From Brachionus koreanus (lineage: Eukaryota > Rotifera > Eurotatoria > Ploima > Brachionidae), in NCBI GenBank assembly GCA_016987375.1, contig PJRA01000011.1, positions 1,077,189 to 1,136,201 of the forward strand: a stretch of DNA of 59,013 nucleotides, read 5' to 3'. Under the pieces are notes generated by a model. It searched no databases. It saw nothing but the letters and a program-made list of their open reading frames with translations, and was not told the DNA's origin. Within the stretch, counting starts at the first letter, position 1. The number at the start of each line of letters is the position of its first letter. The position numbers and the translations under genes are program-made. Positions 47,901-59,013 of the stretch are shown piece by piece.

Positions 47901-50900
47901 CATTAAAAACTTTTATAATAAAAAAGCATGGAGCAAAAATTGGAATAAAAATTAAAATTGAATTTTTATTTAAATAATTGAATAAAAATTCACTGTGTCA
48001 CTGTGTTTTTAAAGAAATTATTCATTATTTTCTATATTAATATAATAATTTAATGCATTAGTCAAATTTTTTAATATTTAGATGTTTATGATTGCTATGA
48101 TGGTCGAAACCAGATTATTGTTTAAGCCTTTTAAATTGAGTTCAATTCTGAATTAAAAAGTTTAAATTTTTTTACAATTTAAAACACAAAAAAATTAAAA
48201 TTTTATATTTTTTTTTTCTAAATTAAAGAATATATATTAATTAAATTATAAATTAACAAATTATCACTTAACTCAAGCTAGTTCTGACTTAAACAATAAT
48301 CCAGCGTGAAAAGTGCATTTTTTGTTTTTAAAATTTTTTATATTAGTTCGTACCAAAAAAACCTTTAAAAAAAAAATTATGTTTGTAAAGTGTCACATTT
48401 TGCTTAAAAATTTAGAATTAATTTTAATTGCTTGAATAGAAAAATTTAAATTAAATTCATGACTAACATATTTTTTTAAAAAAAAGGGATTTTATTCAGA
48501 TCTGACTGTTCATATATGCTGTATTGCGGAGAGTGTTCGTCTGCAGCAGATGTTAGCAAACTACGGAATTCAATCTCAGACTCCTTATCAAATAGAACCC
48601 ATTGAAATATGGCCACCAAGCGAACTTGTCAAAGTCTATAAGCATCTTGGCTTTAATTCAAAATTGAAACTAACAGGGTAAGAATCCCATTCCTTTTTTT
48701 TGCTCTTGATAAAAATTAAAAAAAAATTCAAAAAACATGAATTTTAAAATCATTCGAACCAATTTAATGGGACCTTCTTAAAAAATTTTTTGTTGATTTA
48801 TATTTGATAAAGTATATAGTAGCATTCATCACTCTTTCTTAGAGAAATATTTGATTTTTCTGATTATTGTAGTGTTGGCTACCACCAGTAAGGCCATAGG
48901 ACTGCCAAAAAATGGTGTTGGTCGTATTTAAGTCCACAAGGGTTAATTTTTTTTTCTAAATTTTATTGCTTTTTCTTATACTCAATTCTCAATTTTATCT
49001 ATTCTATAATGAAATTTTTTTAAATTTCATTTACACGGCCAACACCATTTTTTGGCGGTCCTATACCCACCAGTGACAATAGCAAGATTATTCTATGCCA
49101 GGTTCGTTTACATTAAAACTTTTCACTTTTTCAAAGCTTATTTAAAAAAATATCTATTTCAAAATCATAATGATGATATTTCATACTTTAACTTTAAAAA
49201 AAAAAAACAGAATCTTTTGAAAAAGATTTTGTTACTTTGGTAATAAATAAATATAGTCTGAAAATATGTATCATTGAAACAAATCTATCTTTTCAAGACT
49301 CAAACAAATTTTTTTGCAGCTTTTAAAAATTAACTTTTAAAAAAAATTATAAATTCATAAAAAATTATATTTTTGTTTATTAATAATAATTTTACGAGCA
49401 ATTCTTTTTAAATTTAATTTTTAATGAAAAATTTCAATCAAATTTCTCAAAACTAAATATCTAAAACTGATTTTTACCAATGCTTACAAGAAACGATCAT
49501 TAATTTTAATTTTAATTTAAAAAGGCGCCCAAATCGACCAATAGGTGTTCTTGGAACTTCTAAGCTTTATCGAATTTGCTCTCAAACAGTTCTATGTTAC
49601 CCACTCACTTTTGAAACAAACGATTTTTATATGTCATCTGATCTGAGTCTTTTACTTGATGATGTTAGAAATGATCTAGAATTTCTGTCCAAATGTTGGA
49701 AACTACAAGGTCGACCAATTTATATTTTCTTGATTAGAGAACAGAATTTGCGTGGACCACAAAGAAACGATTTACTTGAGCTCTTATCTCAATTTAAACA
49801 AGGAGTAGTAAATGGTGTACCAGTTAGAATGGAGCGCTTGCAAACCCTCATACCATCAGCCTGCTTGGAGCATTTGGACTTTTTAGATGAAGATACTGAT
49901 ACATATGAGTTTTTGACTCTTAAAGAACTTGACACTGATAATTCTCAGTATAAGAGTTTGAGTGATATACCAAAAGAAATGAATGTTGCCGAGGATTTTA
50001 CCATAAAGCACGAGGATTTTGCTGAACTGAGTTTGAATGAGCTCATTAATGTGCTCCATTCATCAACAAGTCGCTTTGCCAAAGCTCTAATTCTGCATGA
50101 GTTAATTGTTCGCTTCGGCACTAAGCTACAAATTCAGGACCAAACGATAGAAGAAATGTTCAGTCAACTAGCAAATGAAGCTGCAAGTGCACAAAATTGG
50201 CGCACTGTAAGATACTGCACCAGTATATTACACAAGACAGTAGACAGTTTGGCACCATCTATTACCAATATGCTTGTTAGAGGAAAAATTGCTACACTTG
50301 GAGTGTTTGGAAATGAAGAAGTGGAAATTTTGAAACCTCTAACCCCAGATCGAATTAAAAATATTCTTTATGAAAATATTTTTCCGCATGACATCTACAT
50401 GGCTGTTATAATGCAAGAATTGATAATAAACATAAGCAAATATATTACAACTTCTCCAGAAATGTTTAATGGAATAATGAAATTGAGATTTGGCTGGATA
50501 GTTGAAGTAATGAAACAAGAGTTGGAAGCGATTGTTGATCGAGACAATGAAGAAGTGATGGAAATATATGACTTATCGCCAAATCAAATAAAACAGTTAT
50601 TGTATTATATTTTAACATGTAATAATAATCAAGACAGAAATATTTATCAAAAGAGACAGTTAGATGGAGCATTGAATAGAGTTCCGTTGAATTTCTACGA
50701 ACAATTGTGGTATATATTAAACAAGTCGCCAATGGGTATTAAAATATATGATTATCATTTGCCACAGGTAAGATAAACTATGTTTGATTTATCAGTTAGC
50801 CAACAAAAAAAAATTTCTTTTTAAGAAACGTACTATTAAAGTTTGTTTGATTTTTTATATTTTGAAAAAATACACAAGTTCAAAGTTAATGTTTATTTGC

Positions 50901-52484
50901 AGTAGAATTTAACTTGAATAAATCTTTAACTAGGATATAATTTTTGTCACAATTTTTAACTTTTTAAAATATATTCTTATACAAAGAGAAAAATGATATC
51001 AGATCTTGTACCATTCGTGGAAAATGGATTATCTATGATTCATAGGCAATATTATTGATCGATGTCCAATTAATTTTATAGGTGTTCAACAATTTATAAG
51101 AGGCTTAAGACAATCGCTTAGTAAATCAATTACTAAAGTTTCCTGATATAAAGTAAAATAAATTAAAATTTGGATTAAATTCAATACTTGAATCAGTTTT
51201 GGAGGCCGGCTAAGAGGCTGAGACCTGCCATTTTACGATCTTAATTTCAAATAATTCATATTTTCAACCGAAAAAATTATTTTTTTATTAAAAATTTAGA
51301 ATATTTCTTTCTTTATTTAAATTTCTTAATTTTCAAAATTTTATGAGTATATCTTTTTAAATTAAATTCAATCTAGAAAAATTAGTTAGCGGACCTCTGA
51401 TGGCCGTTCACAGTTCGGTTTGGAAAAATGACCTGCAACTCCTTGTCTTCTTCTCAAAAAAAAGCTTTTGATCCACCTTCAAATTCGAAAGCTTCTAATT
51501 TTATCAAGAGACCTCTATCAATCTGCTGTTTCAAGAAAACTGGTCTCAAACAATCTTGCTATTGTTCCCTAATACAGTCAATTAATAATTTATTTTTATT
51601 TTCATTTAATTTTTTTTTAATTTTGATTTTGTTCAACTATAAATTTATTAAATGTCCCAGTCGAAAAATTGTTCATGAATGGTACAAGGCCTCTGATATC
51701 ATTTTTTTTTATTAATTTAAATAAAGAAATTTTATTTGATTAAAAAAAAATTTTCCAATAAAACAAACATGCATTTTGAACCAATTTTTACTTTGAGAAA
51801 AAAATAAATATATTATGTAGGCTATAGCTCTTAATTCTATGACAAACTATTTGTAAGCACTTTTTTTCAACATAGAAAGGTTTTTTATAATTAACTCGAG
51901 AATATTAAAACCAATTGTTGCTGAAGAAGCACAATGATAAAAAGCTTTTAATTTTTTCAAAAATAACAAAAAAATTAATTCACCATAATTCACATAAAGC
52001 ATATGAATATAATTAGATGAGTTGTTTAACTTTAGTAAAATACTAATAAAAATTAAAAAAAAGTAAATAAATTTTAACTTTTTAGCAACCGACTCTGTCC
52101 GACATGACGGACTATGAGCTAAATTTTTCGATTAAAATCGAAGAAATGCTTAGTACAATCGATGAGCCTGTATTTAGACAAATTGTTGTAGAAATGTTTG
52201 TCATTATTTATACAATTTTGTGTCGTAATCCAGAACTTCAGTTCACTAGAGTTATTGAAGTAGATAAAATGGTAAACCAAGCCATAGAGCTTTATTGTAA
52301 AGACAAAAATTTGTCAAGTTCGAGCAAAGCTGCTTTTTACAATGAAAAACCGTCAATTACAACTGGAACAACCGCTTATTTATCGCGTGTTTGTATTGAA
52401 AATCTTCTTGATTGTTCTCATCCAGCTGGCTCAGCTTCTTTTTACACAATTTTCCCGGCTGAAACAAATTGCACTTTATCTTAA
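38952..52484 (+). CDS. PHKB: Phosphorylase b kinase regulatory subunit beta, 7 exons
   Basis: Exons: 38952-39668, 41684-42470, 44616-44713, 44871-44889, 48500-48677, 49525-50767, 52086-52484; 1146 residues (human about 1090). Regulatory subunit of the (alpha-beta-gamma-delta)4 kinase that activates glycogen phosphorylase. The glucoamylase-like N-terminal region is clear ([38 protein letters not shown], then [67 protein letters not shown]). The beta-type middle ([37 protein letters not shown]) and C-terminal calcineurin-B-like portion ([16 protein letters not shown]) follow. It ends CTLS, a CaaX box; alpha and beta subunits are known to be farnesylated. The 19-nt exon 4 is the least certain: it restores phase but uses donor gttata, while a stronger gtaagt four bases earlier would break the frame. 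Start codon: first ATG in frame; 38964 is an alternative. Confidence 0.93.
39669..41683 (+). other. Intron 1 of PHKB (2 kb)
   Basis: Donor gtaggc, acceptor attaaag. AT-rich; I see no repeat or ORF worth calling. Confidence 0.6.
43448..43480. other. Perfect 13-bp stem hairpin in PHKB intron 2
   Basis: ATCATAGCAAGGC, a 7-nt loop (GATAAGT), then GCCTTGCTATGAT. A few extra pairs flank the stem (ACAGTT / AGTTTGT, imperfect). It stands out in otherwise A/T-only sequence. Too short for an animal pre-miRNA; possibly the end of a palindromic element. Confidence 0.7.
43749..43961. repeat. Fold-back repeat (GGTTTTGTGAAATTT family) with both arms
   Basis: Left arm about 43749-43791 (AAATTTGGTACAAACTAAAA, ATATAACAGAAAC) pairs with right arm about 43911-43961, whose reverse complement reads GGTTCTGTGGAATTTGATAC and AGATAGAACATTAGAACAG. 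The same arm sequence occurs at 22041, 45185 and 47296. No coding capacity. Confidence 0.6.
45160..45330 (+). repeat. Fold-back repeat arm left of the LINE
   Basis: GTGGTTTTGTGAAATTTGGT, then ACAAAGTAAAGAATAGAACA and ATTTGCAAAGTG..TGCAAAATGCAC. It is the inverse of the arm at 47235-47365, so the LINE sits between two inverted copies. Confidence 0.6.
45366..47229 (-). mobile_element. 5'-truncated CR1/jockey-type LINE with decayed ORF2
   Basis: Reading the minus strand from 47229: a linker ([20 protein letters not shown] ... KILYKYLN), an in-frame TAA at 46974-46972, then an almost complete reverse-transcriptase domain at 46971-46159 ([80 protein letters not shown], and the catalytic YADDTKMF). 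After frame breaks come the thumb/C-terminal parts ([53 protein letters not shown]). The 3' end carries a (TAC/TAG)n tail at about 45356-45391. The endonuclease is absent, so the copy was 5'-truncated at insertion and has since decayed. Confidence 0.9.
47235..47365 (-). repeat. Fold-back repeat arm right of the LINE
   Basis: GTGCAATTTTGAATATTGCA, CATTTTGCATTTGC, then TTTTGTTCTGTTCTATTGCA and TAAATTTCACAAAACC. This is the reverse complement of the left arm at 45160-45330 with moderate divergence. Confidence 0.6.
47384..47767. mobile_element. GC-contrasting inverted-repeat MITE rich in ACGGGC motifs (hAT-like ends)
   Basis: Ends read TAGTGTTGGTGTCCG on the left and CTCGCACTA on the right, compatible with hAT-type termini. 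The arms are inverted and include ACGGGCGGTCTTAGTAACCG (47501 on) against GACGGTTTCTAAGACCGCCC (47682 on). The hexamer ACGGGC or its complement GCCCGT occurs about ten times, which makes this the least AT-rich non-coding block in the area. No ORF. I could not find an 8-bp target duplication. Confidence 0.65.
48678..49524 (+). other. Intron of PHKB between exons 5 and 6
   Basis: Contains the MITE at 48897-49063; otherwise AT-rich. Confidence 0.6.
48897..49063. mobile_element. Short MITE with about 35-bp TIRs, TA-flanked
   Basis: Left TAGGACTGCCAAAAAATGGT GTTGGTCGTA pairs with the right arm, whose reverse complement starts TAGGACCGCCAAAAAATGGT GTTGGCCGTG. A TA at each end suggests Tc1/mariner-type insertion. 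The 100-bp middle is AT-rich and non-coding. Confidence 0.75.
50768..52085 (+). other. Last intron of PHKB
   Basis: Two less AT-rich patches (51204-51242, 51390-51545) lie in AT-rich sequence. The second includes a 95-codon frame at 51428-51715 (Ser/Lys-rich, then Cys-rich, then hydrophobic) with no family resemblance. Probably remnants of an unknown repeat. Confidence 0.4.
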
Positions 52485-53067
52485 AAATTTTCAACTTATT
52501 GAGAATTTACAGCTTGTATTGTAATTAAATTTTAAATTTAAATTTAGACTAAAAAATTTAGATAGTTCCAATATCAAATATTTATTTACCTATTTTTATA
52601 AATAAATTTATAAAACCTTAATTTTTGAATATTTTGATAATTTAATCTCATTAAAGAATTTCTTTTAATGTATAGAAAAAACGAACTTTCAGTATATGTG
52701 GCTATTTTAAATTGTTTCTGCTTGAATAATCAGAAAATGATATACTGAAATTGTAAAATTAAATCAATATTATAAAATTTTTAATTAAGATCAAATTATT
52801 TCGAAAAATTTAAAACCCAATATGATCTTCTTTCTCTGAATATTTCTTTTATTAGAAGCCTGAAAATTTGATTAATTTTATTATTAAAGATTTAAAATTA
52901 AATTAATTTAGAGAAACTTCTATTGTATTTATTTTTATTTTGTTAACTAGACAAAAATTCAAACATTATTAAACATTTGTTACTATGGTAATCGAGTCTG
53001 CTTCCGTTTATTGAAATAAAATCATTTAATTCTTAATTTTTTTAAAATTTGAAATTTAAAATTAACT
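52485..53067. other. Spacer between PHKB and the WDR27-like gene
   Basis: 583 bp, AT-rich. It must hold the PHKB 3' UTR and the promoter or 5' UTR of the next gene, but no motif is decisive. Confidence 0.4.
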
Positions 53068-56000
53068 ATGCTAACACAAATTTGTAAGATTGCTCCAGAG
53101 CTTGCCCAATTAACTTCTAAAATAGGGCCAGCACTTGCATTTAGCGAAAATTATCTATGCTTCATAATTGATTTTGTTAAAATCGAGCTAATTGAATACA
53201 ACAAAAAAAATCAAAATGTAAGTTATTAATTTGATAAATTAATAAATTTTATTTTCATCTTTTTTTTATAATATAAGGTAATAAGACTAATGGGACATAA
53301 AAATTCTATAAAATGTATTAAATTTAGTAGGGAAAATTTAAAAGATAAGTTTCTTTGTTCATGTAGTTCGGATAGTTTGATTTTGTGGAATTTAAAAAAA
53401 ATACTTGAAGGTAATCAGATAATAGAAAAATAATTAAAAGAATTTAAATTTCAAAATTTTTTTAGGCAAAGAATTAGATGGAAAATTAATCGGAAGAAAT
53501 TGCTTTGAGTACGAGCCAACCAACTGTTGTTTTGACCCTAAAAATCAAATAATAGCTGTTTCAAATGCGTTTTTGATAAATTTGTACGACATCAATGTAA
53601 TATTCAAAAAAAAAAATTATCTTAATTAAATCATTGTTTTTTATAGTCATGTTCTCAATTCGGTGAAATAAAACTTGATGATTGTATTAATTATTTTGAA
53701 TTTTCACTATTCAATCGAAATTTGATCATAATTTCAACTCAAACTAACTTACTTGTAGTAAGTAAAAATATCAAATACTTAAAAAAAAGTTTGTCGCCTA
53801 AATGGGTTTAAAGATTTCATTAATTTTGTAATTTGTTAGATGTATATGTCACTGTCAAATTGTTAAATAAGTCATTTTGCGTATTTTATGAATTTTTGAT
53901 TGAATTCTATAACCTAATTAAAAAAGCTCGTTTTTCTACTTAAAATAAAACATAAAATATTTTCAGCATCGGCTATATCACGCTCAGCATTGCCAGTTCT
54001 AAAAAAACTAACTCTTTTTTTGAAAGAATCAATTTTCTTTTGATTTTTCTTCATGATTTTATGAATGGAATTTTTGTGACCATTTGTGAATTGGTCACAT
54101 TTTTAAAAAAGTTTCTTCACTTTGCCAATTGTTTTTACCACATATTGCTTCCTTTAATAATAATAAGCTCACATTTATTTCTAATTTTATATGTTGCCAA
54201 TGTCAGTTTATAAAATGACATATTTTACTTTTTTATTAAACTTTTTTTTTCTATTTTTTAAATAAAACATTTCATTAAGGCGCTTTAAAAGATAAAATGA
54301 AAAAAATTAAACCTAAATGTTATTTCGAAACAAAGAAATCTTTGAGCTCATTCAGACAAACTTTTTTTTTCTATCCCCCCAAGAAAATTTGTATTTTTTG
54401 CTTTTCCTGAACTTTATTTATTAAAATATTATTTTCAAATCAATATTCTTAAAAGCTCAGAATATGCATTTACTACGGCCAATATTAAATTTTTTAAACA
54501 GTTGTATCCAGCTATTTAAAGAAACCTGAGGTGTTATCAATAGAACCGAGTATTTAAAAAATCTTAATAAAGAATAAATCTTTTTCAATTGAAAAAAAAA
54601 AATTTACTAGGTACCAAATAAGTATTTGGGTCTAAATAGTTAGACATCATCTTCTTTTATATTGTTAATGTATCTTACAAAGTTTTATTCAAAAGATTAA
54701 TTCATAAACTTTTAGAATTTGAGGCAATATTGCCAATTGAGTAGATATCTACTCAATAGAGATATAATAGTTATAAATAGGTCTGCATAATAATTTTGGA
54801 CAGCTAAGATGCTAAATCCTTCAATAAAGTCACTATTTTGAGGAAGCAGGGTAATACGGCTTATTATTTAACAGTTTTTTGAATTTAAACAAAAATTTTG
54901 ATCAAAAACTAAACTCATCAATTAAAAATAATTAATTTTAGTGTCATGATTTGAGCAAAAATGAAACAATCAATTCAATACAAAATACTTCAAATAATTC
55001 GTTTCTAAATATTGCCACTCTTGAAATTGAACCTATTTTATTAGTAAGCTCAACGGACGGTTCTATTCACTCATACAAATTTAAAACCGATAAATTTTTA
55101 TTGTTAAATAAAATAAATTTAGTTCAAATATATGTGGATTTTTTGAAGCAAAATAAAAGTAATAGTATAAATTTTTAGTAAAATAATATTTTTTCAATTC
55201 AATTCTCATAAAGATGAAGAGGTTATCGACAGACCAGGTCTGTCAGTTTGCACAGGTCTCCAAGTTTTTAGAATAAATGAGCAAACAATAATTAGCTGTG
55301 CCACATCTACTTCTCTTTTTCTAATAGATTTTTACACGAATAATTTAATCTATTTAATTGATTTAAAAAACGTACCCTTGGCAAAATCAAATGAGAGCAT
55401 AACACCACAAATAGCTGAATTTAGTCTCTACAATTCAAAACAAATTAATGTAGCTCTACTATTTTTGTTCCAGAATGAAATAAAAGTCTTCAAATGTGCC
55501 GATATTCAGTCAAATAAAAGCCAAATGGTGCCTGCAAATATTCTTAATCAAAATATTGATTTTGGAGACGACTATCTTTCAGTTCATCCAAAGTAGCTCA
55601 TGAAATTAATAAAAATGAAATTAATTTACAATAAAATTCATTTATTTTTTTAGAAAAGCACTTGAAAATGACTCGCCATTGAATGAAGGTGTTTTAAACA
55701 AAGAAGTTACCAAACCTAAATTGACCATGAGTATGCACGAGTATTTAAAAACAAATAGTATTGCAAAAAAAAACTCAATCGCTGCAAAAGATAAACCATT
55801 AACTTTTACTTCTAAAATAAAATCATCTGGCTATAACTCAGTAGTCAAGCGGTAAAATATTTAAACAAATAAAATAAAATTTTAATTTATTTGAAAATAA
55901 AATTACATTAGAGAAAAATTTACTCCTTTAATTAATAAAAAAAGTTCAAGTATGATCAATTTAGATAATTTGAACACTACTAGATCAAAACAAAATACAC

Positions 56001-59000
56001 CAAAATTCGATTCCAGATTTAAGCAATTTAATTTTCAAATTCCGAATGTTCTTAGTCAAAAAATAAATGCTACTGATAAATCAAGTCCATTAACTTTAAT
56101 GAGATTTTCAGGTAAACGTTTTTCTTAATAATTATAAAATCGGTTTTTAGCTAAACTAACTAATTTTAATGAATTATTTTATCTAATAGAAATATTCTTT
56201 TTATATTTTACAATTTTAGATTTTTTAATTTTATTGTTATTGTTTTTTTTTCCAAAGCAAAAAAATGTGGAATTTCTTTTTAAATCGATCAAATCAATGA
56301 TTAAATTTAATTTAATTGACATTAAATTTTTTTTTTTTTATTGAGAAATTATTTTAAGTAGTTAACAAATATAACATATAACATCAGCATTTAATTTATA
56401 ATTTAATGATATTTTTAAGAACAATCTTTTTCCTCTTCGAAGTCTATGTTCTATTTTTTCTAGACCTAACGTATATGGAAGATTTGATGGCAAAATCTAT
56501 AAATGGGTCGTTGTGAAATTTCATTTAAAACTTCCAATACAAATAGATAAAAAATTTATAACTTTTGTTCTAATAGTAAGAAACTGATTCTGGAGATGAA
56601 CAAACTTTTGTTTCATCTACTGGGGAAGCCTTCAAAATTTGTGTAAATTAATTGCGTTTTATTTTGAATGGTTTTAATCTAGAATAAAATTATTCAAAGG
56701 TTTTTTCAATCACTTTTTAATCTGGACATTGGTTCAATAAGATTATTGCTGTTCATTAAAATAAAATTCAAATTTCTAAATATAGTATGGAAAGGTTAGG
56801 GTGGTTTTCTCAAAAAACTTCATTTCATTTTATGTAATAGTTTTAAACTGTAAAAAAAATGATTCCTAATATCCCTTAAATAGAAAAAATGTAAAATTTA
56901 TTTTTATTTTAGATGATGGCAGTTGTTTTGCTGCTGTATCAAATGACAATTTGATTCAGTATATTCCTAGTAACAATTTAGAAAAATGTATTCAAGTGTT
57001 TAGTGGTCATAGTGAAACAATACGTTCAGTTGATTTGTCACATGACGGAAAACTATTGCTCTCGGCCAGCGATGACAAAAGTACTAAACTATGGTCTCTT
57101 AAGAAACCAATGGATCTTTTAATTGATATAAAATCAATAAAGCTGTCAGATGCGATGACTTTTAATTTCAGAAAGCCTGTCAATGCAGCTTCGTTTTTCT
57201 ATGTTGATAAATTTTTACTTATAGGAACAGATAAAAATCTATTTTTGTGTAAATATTACATTGATACTAACAAAAATGATTTGCAAAGGTAACTTGTATT
57301 AATTTTAATTGAAAAAAATTACTAATTTTTTTCATAAAAGATATTTAAACAACTCATTTGTCAAGTCAGTAAAAAAGTTTGAATTGACATTCGCTCAATC
57401 AATAACAACCATTTCTACAATAAACTCTTTTTATTCTTGTAAGCGTTTTGCTTAATTTTAAAAACTCATTATTTATAGGCTTCTTTTTTATTGCAAATTT
57501 TATAAAAATGAATCTATTCAAAAAAATTTCCAAATTAATAAATCTTTTATAAAGGGTGTCCAATAATGCTTGTCTGAAACTTTAAATTGAAAAAAAACCA
57601 TGATCCGATTAAGATTAAATTATGAAAGTTTATAATCTTTTACAGAATTTTGTCTATTTTTTGAAAATAATAATAGTTTTTTTTAGTTTTTCATTTTTTT
57701 TCCATGTCATACGCCCAGTTGGGACGCATATCCTGACCCTAACTTAACCGAAAGTTAAGTAAATTGGAATACTAGTATGATATATCATGTTATACAGAAT
57801 TTTATTCTGATTAAAATGAGCTATAATTTATTTTAATCGGATAATTTCAATTTTTAAATTTTTAATATTATCTAAAATAATCTAAAATACTCATTATTTT
57901 TAGGTTTAAGCAAAACTAAAAATATTATCGGTTTACAAAAATAAATCGACACGATTATTCATGAGATTACTTCGGCTGCTAGACAATTTTGAAAATTTTT
58001 TCTAAACTAATTTTAAAGGACATGGGGTTTAAAAGTTTCTGGATTGAAAAATTCCCTACTCGAAAATTTTCAATGTTACATTTTTTATATATTTTTGTCT
58101 CTCTAGAACATTTTAAAAATGCTTAGATCGAAAAAATTCGCTTCATTCCTTAAAATAAAATCAAAAGTTCTTAAATTAAATAGCTAGAATTTATTTAGCT
58201 TTTTTCAATACAATTTTAGTTTAAATAAAAGTTAAAATTATTTAACTATCGTATGAAATAGATTTATTTAAATTACCTAATAGGGAGAGTAATAAATAAC
58301 GCTCTAAATTTTAAAAATCTGTCCGTCCTTTTTTAATTCATAACTAACAATTTACTCTTTAAAACTAACTTTTTTAAACTGGAAAGCTAGCTTTAATTTT
58401 ATTTTTGCTTATCGTCAGAAACAATTATAGATTTTTAAAATTTATAATTCTCTTTGAAAAATTTAATTTTTTTTTAATTATTTGTGTTTTAAGATTTGGT
58501 TTTGTGTGGTGGAACAGATAAAAGCATAGAGGTATTCGATATGAATGAAGCTAAAAGCTGTTTGACTATACATGATGCTCATTCACGTCCATTCCATCAG
58601 CTTTTACAAAATCAAAGTGAATACAATACCCTTTCATATGACTTGTTTGTTTCGAATGCTGTAGCTGACGGAATTAAATTATGGGACCTCAGAAGTGCCA
58701 AGTAAAAATTGAACTAAGTTAGTTAAGAATTTTTTTTTAATTTAAAGTGTATAAAGATGCGTGAGTCGATTGGATAGCCACTTGAATCGTTATTTGCCAA
58801 CTAAAGTTTCTTTTTCACCCGATTCTTTTTATATTTGTGCGGGATCCGAAGACAGATCAGTATACCATTTTTTAAAGAGAAAAATTTTCAAGCATTAATT
58901 TTTTCTAGGCTTTAGTATATGACTTGAGAATGAATGGAATTATTAAAAAATATGGTGTCTTTTCTGACAACGTTTCTTGTGCTCAGTTTAATCCAAAAAA

Positions 59001-59007
59001 ATCGCAA
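53068..59007 (+). CDS. WDR27: WD-repeat protein WDR27-like, 13 exons, 3' end outside window
   Basis: Exons: 53068-53217, 53278-53410, 53466-53596, 53647-53757, 54942-55158, 55214-55592, 55654-55851, 55912-56111, 56913-57288, 57341-57438, 58494-58701, 58757-58859, 58909-59007. Phases agree through all twelve introns, giving 801 residues before the edge. WD repeats form beta-propellers that serve as interaction platforms; WDR27's cellular role is poorly known. Diagnostic stretches: GHKNSIKCIKFS and DSLILWNL (first propeller), the linker FTSKIKSSGYNSVVKR that aligns with the WDR27 VRSSGYAS motif, GHSETIRSVDLSHDGKLLLS (a full WD unit), PVNAASFFYVDKFLL, and DAHSRPFHQ with ADGIKLWDLRS. The last exon is followed by gtaaat at the edge. 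Exon 12 starts at TATAAAG|ATGCG; an acceptor 10 bp upstream would hit a stop. Confidence 0.88.
53758..54941 (+). other. Intron 4 of the WDR27-like gene
   Basis: 1.2 kb, AT-rich. No repeat or ORF recognised. Confidence 0.5.
56112..56912 (+). other. Intron 8 of the WDR27-like gene
   Basis: 0.8 kb, AT-rich, nothing recognised. Confidence 0.5.
57439..58493 (+). other. Intron 10 of the WDR27-like gene
   Basis: 1.05 kb. Contains a diverged fold-back element (57581-57860); the rest is AT-rich. Confidence 0.5.
57581..57860. repeat. Diverged fold-back element in intron 10 of WDR27-like gene
   Basis: Left arm about 57581-57652 (TTTAAATTGAAA, ATCCGATTAA, ACAGAATTTTG) pairs imperfectly with the right arm about 57793-57860, whose reverse complement reads TTTAAAAATTGAAATTATCC and GATTAAAATAAATTATAG. 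The centre is less AT-rich (CGCCCAGTTGGGACGC). Probably an old MITE. Confidence 0.5.
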
Positions 59008-59013
59008 GTAAAT

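Larger units (their letters stand above)
44890..48499 (+). other. Intron of PHKB before exon 5, hosting a LINE and a MITE
   Basis: Contains the inverted repeat arms at 45160-45330 and 47235-47365, the LINE between them (45366-47229) and a hAT-like MITE (47384-47767). The final 700 bp is plain AT-rich sequence. Confidence 0.65.

Noticed and set aside
49052..49243. 63-codon frame overlapping the MITE in PHKB.
   Set aside because: Begins in the MITE right arm and continues in poly-Lys/Phe low complexity.
51428..51715. 95-codon frame in the last PHKB intron.
   Set aside because: Lies in an intron, resembles no family, and ends in homopolymer-derived Phe/Leu runs; likely repeat debris.

Overview
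This is a very AT-rich piece of a metazoan nuclear genome. Genes are split by short GT-AG introns (many only 50-60 bp), most have clear animal orthologs, and the spaces between them are full of LINE fragments and fold-back (MITE-like) elements. The compact introns, the divergent class A GPCR and the non-vertebrate ANK-WGR-PARP gene suggest a small lophotrochozoan-type invertebrate. A rotifer is my best guess, but that is inference. No bacterial genes, CRISPR arrays, rRNA or tRNA were seen. There is one assembly gap (29969-30089, N's).

Layout: (1) 1-75, 3' tail of a LINE. (2) 1415-2416 (+), class A GPCR with an in-frame stop between TM6 and TM7. (3) 2975-14497 (-), one four-exon gene of 2577 residues, ankyrin-repeat + WGR + PARP catalytic domain, with a decayed TIR transposon (integrase-type) in its last intron. 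(4) 14498-18904, LINE relics and a fold-back MITE. (5) 18905-20082 (-), ceramide synthase, four exons. (6) 20083-23647, repeats. (7) 23648-29046 (-), importin-7, five exons. (8) 29047-32209, LINE fragment, gap and a dispersed repeat. (9) 32210-32751 (-), LIN52, five exons. (10) 33028-33773 (-), PDE6D, six exons. (11) 33774-37746, gene-free with one TTAA-flanked MITE. (12) 37747-38818 (+), MCUR1/CCDC90-family mitochondrial protein, six exons. (13) 38952-52484 (+), phosphorylase kinase beta subunit, seven exons, with a decayed LINE and several MITEs in its introns. (14) 53068-59007 (+), WDR27-like WD-repeat protein, 13 exons, running off the window.

Splice junctions were worked out by hand. In every multi-exon gene the reading phases match across the chosen donors and acceptors and the joined protein follows the family through each junction; the one junction I hold loosely is a 19-nt micro-exon in PHKB. 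The genes are mostly unrelated housekeeping functions (nuclear import, sphingolipid synthesis, DREAM/MuvB repression, prenyl-protein transport, mitochondrial Ca2+ uptake, glycogen breakdown), not a pathway cluster. Two same-strand neighbour pairs are very close: CCDC90 to PHKB (133 bp) and PDE6D to LIN52 (276 bp).

The most notable points are the PARP gene, whose catalytic Glu position reads Gln, the GPCR with a single in-frame stop, the conserved pocket-protein-binding motif in LIN52, and several repeat families that can be paired within this one window.
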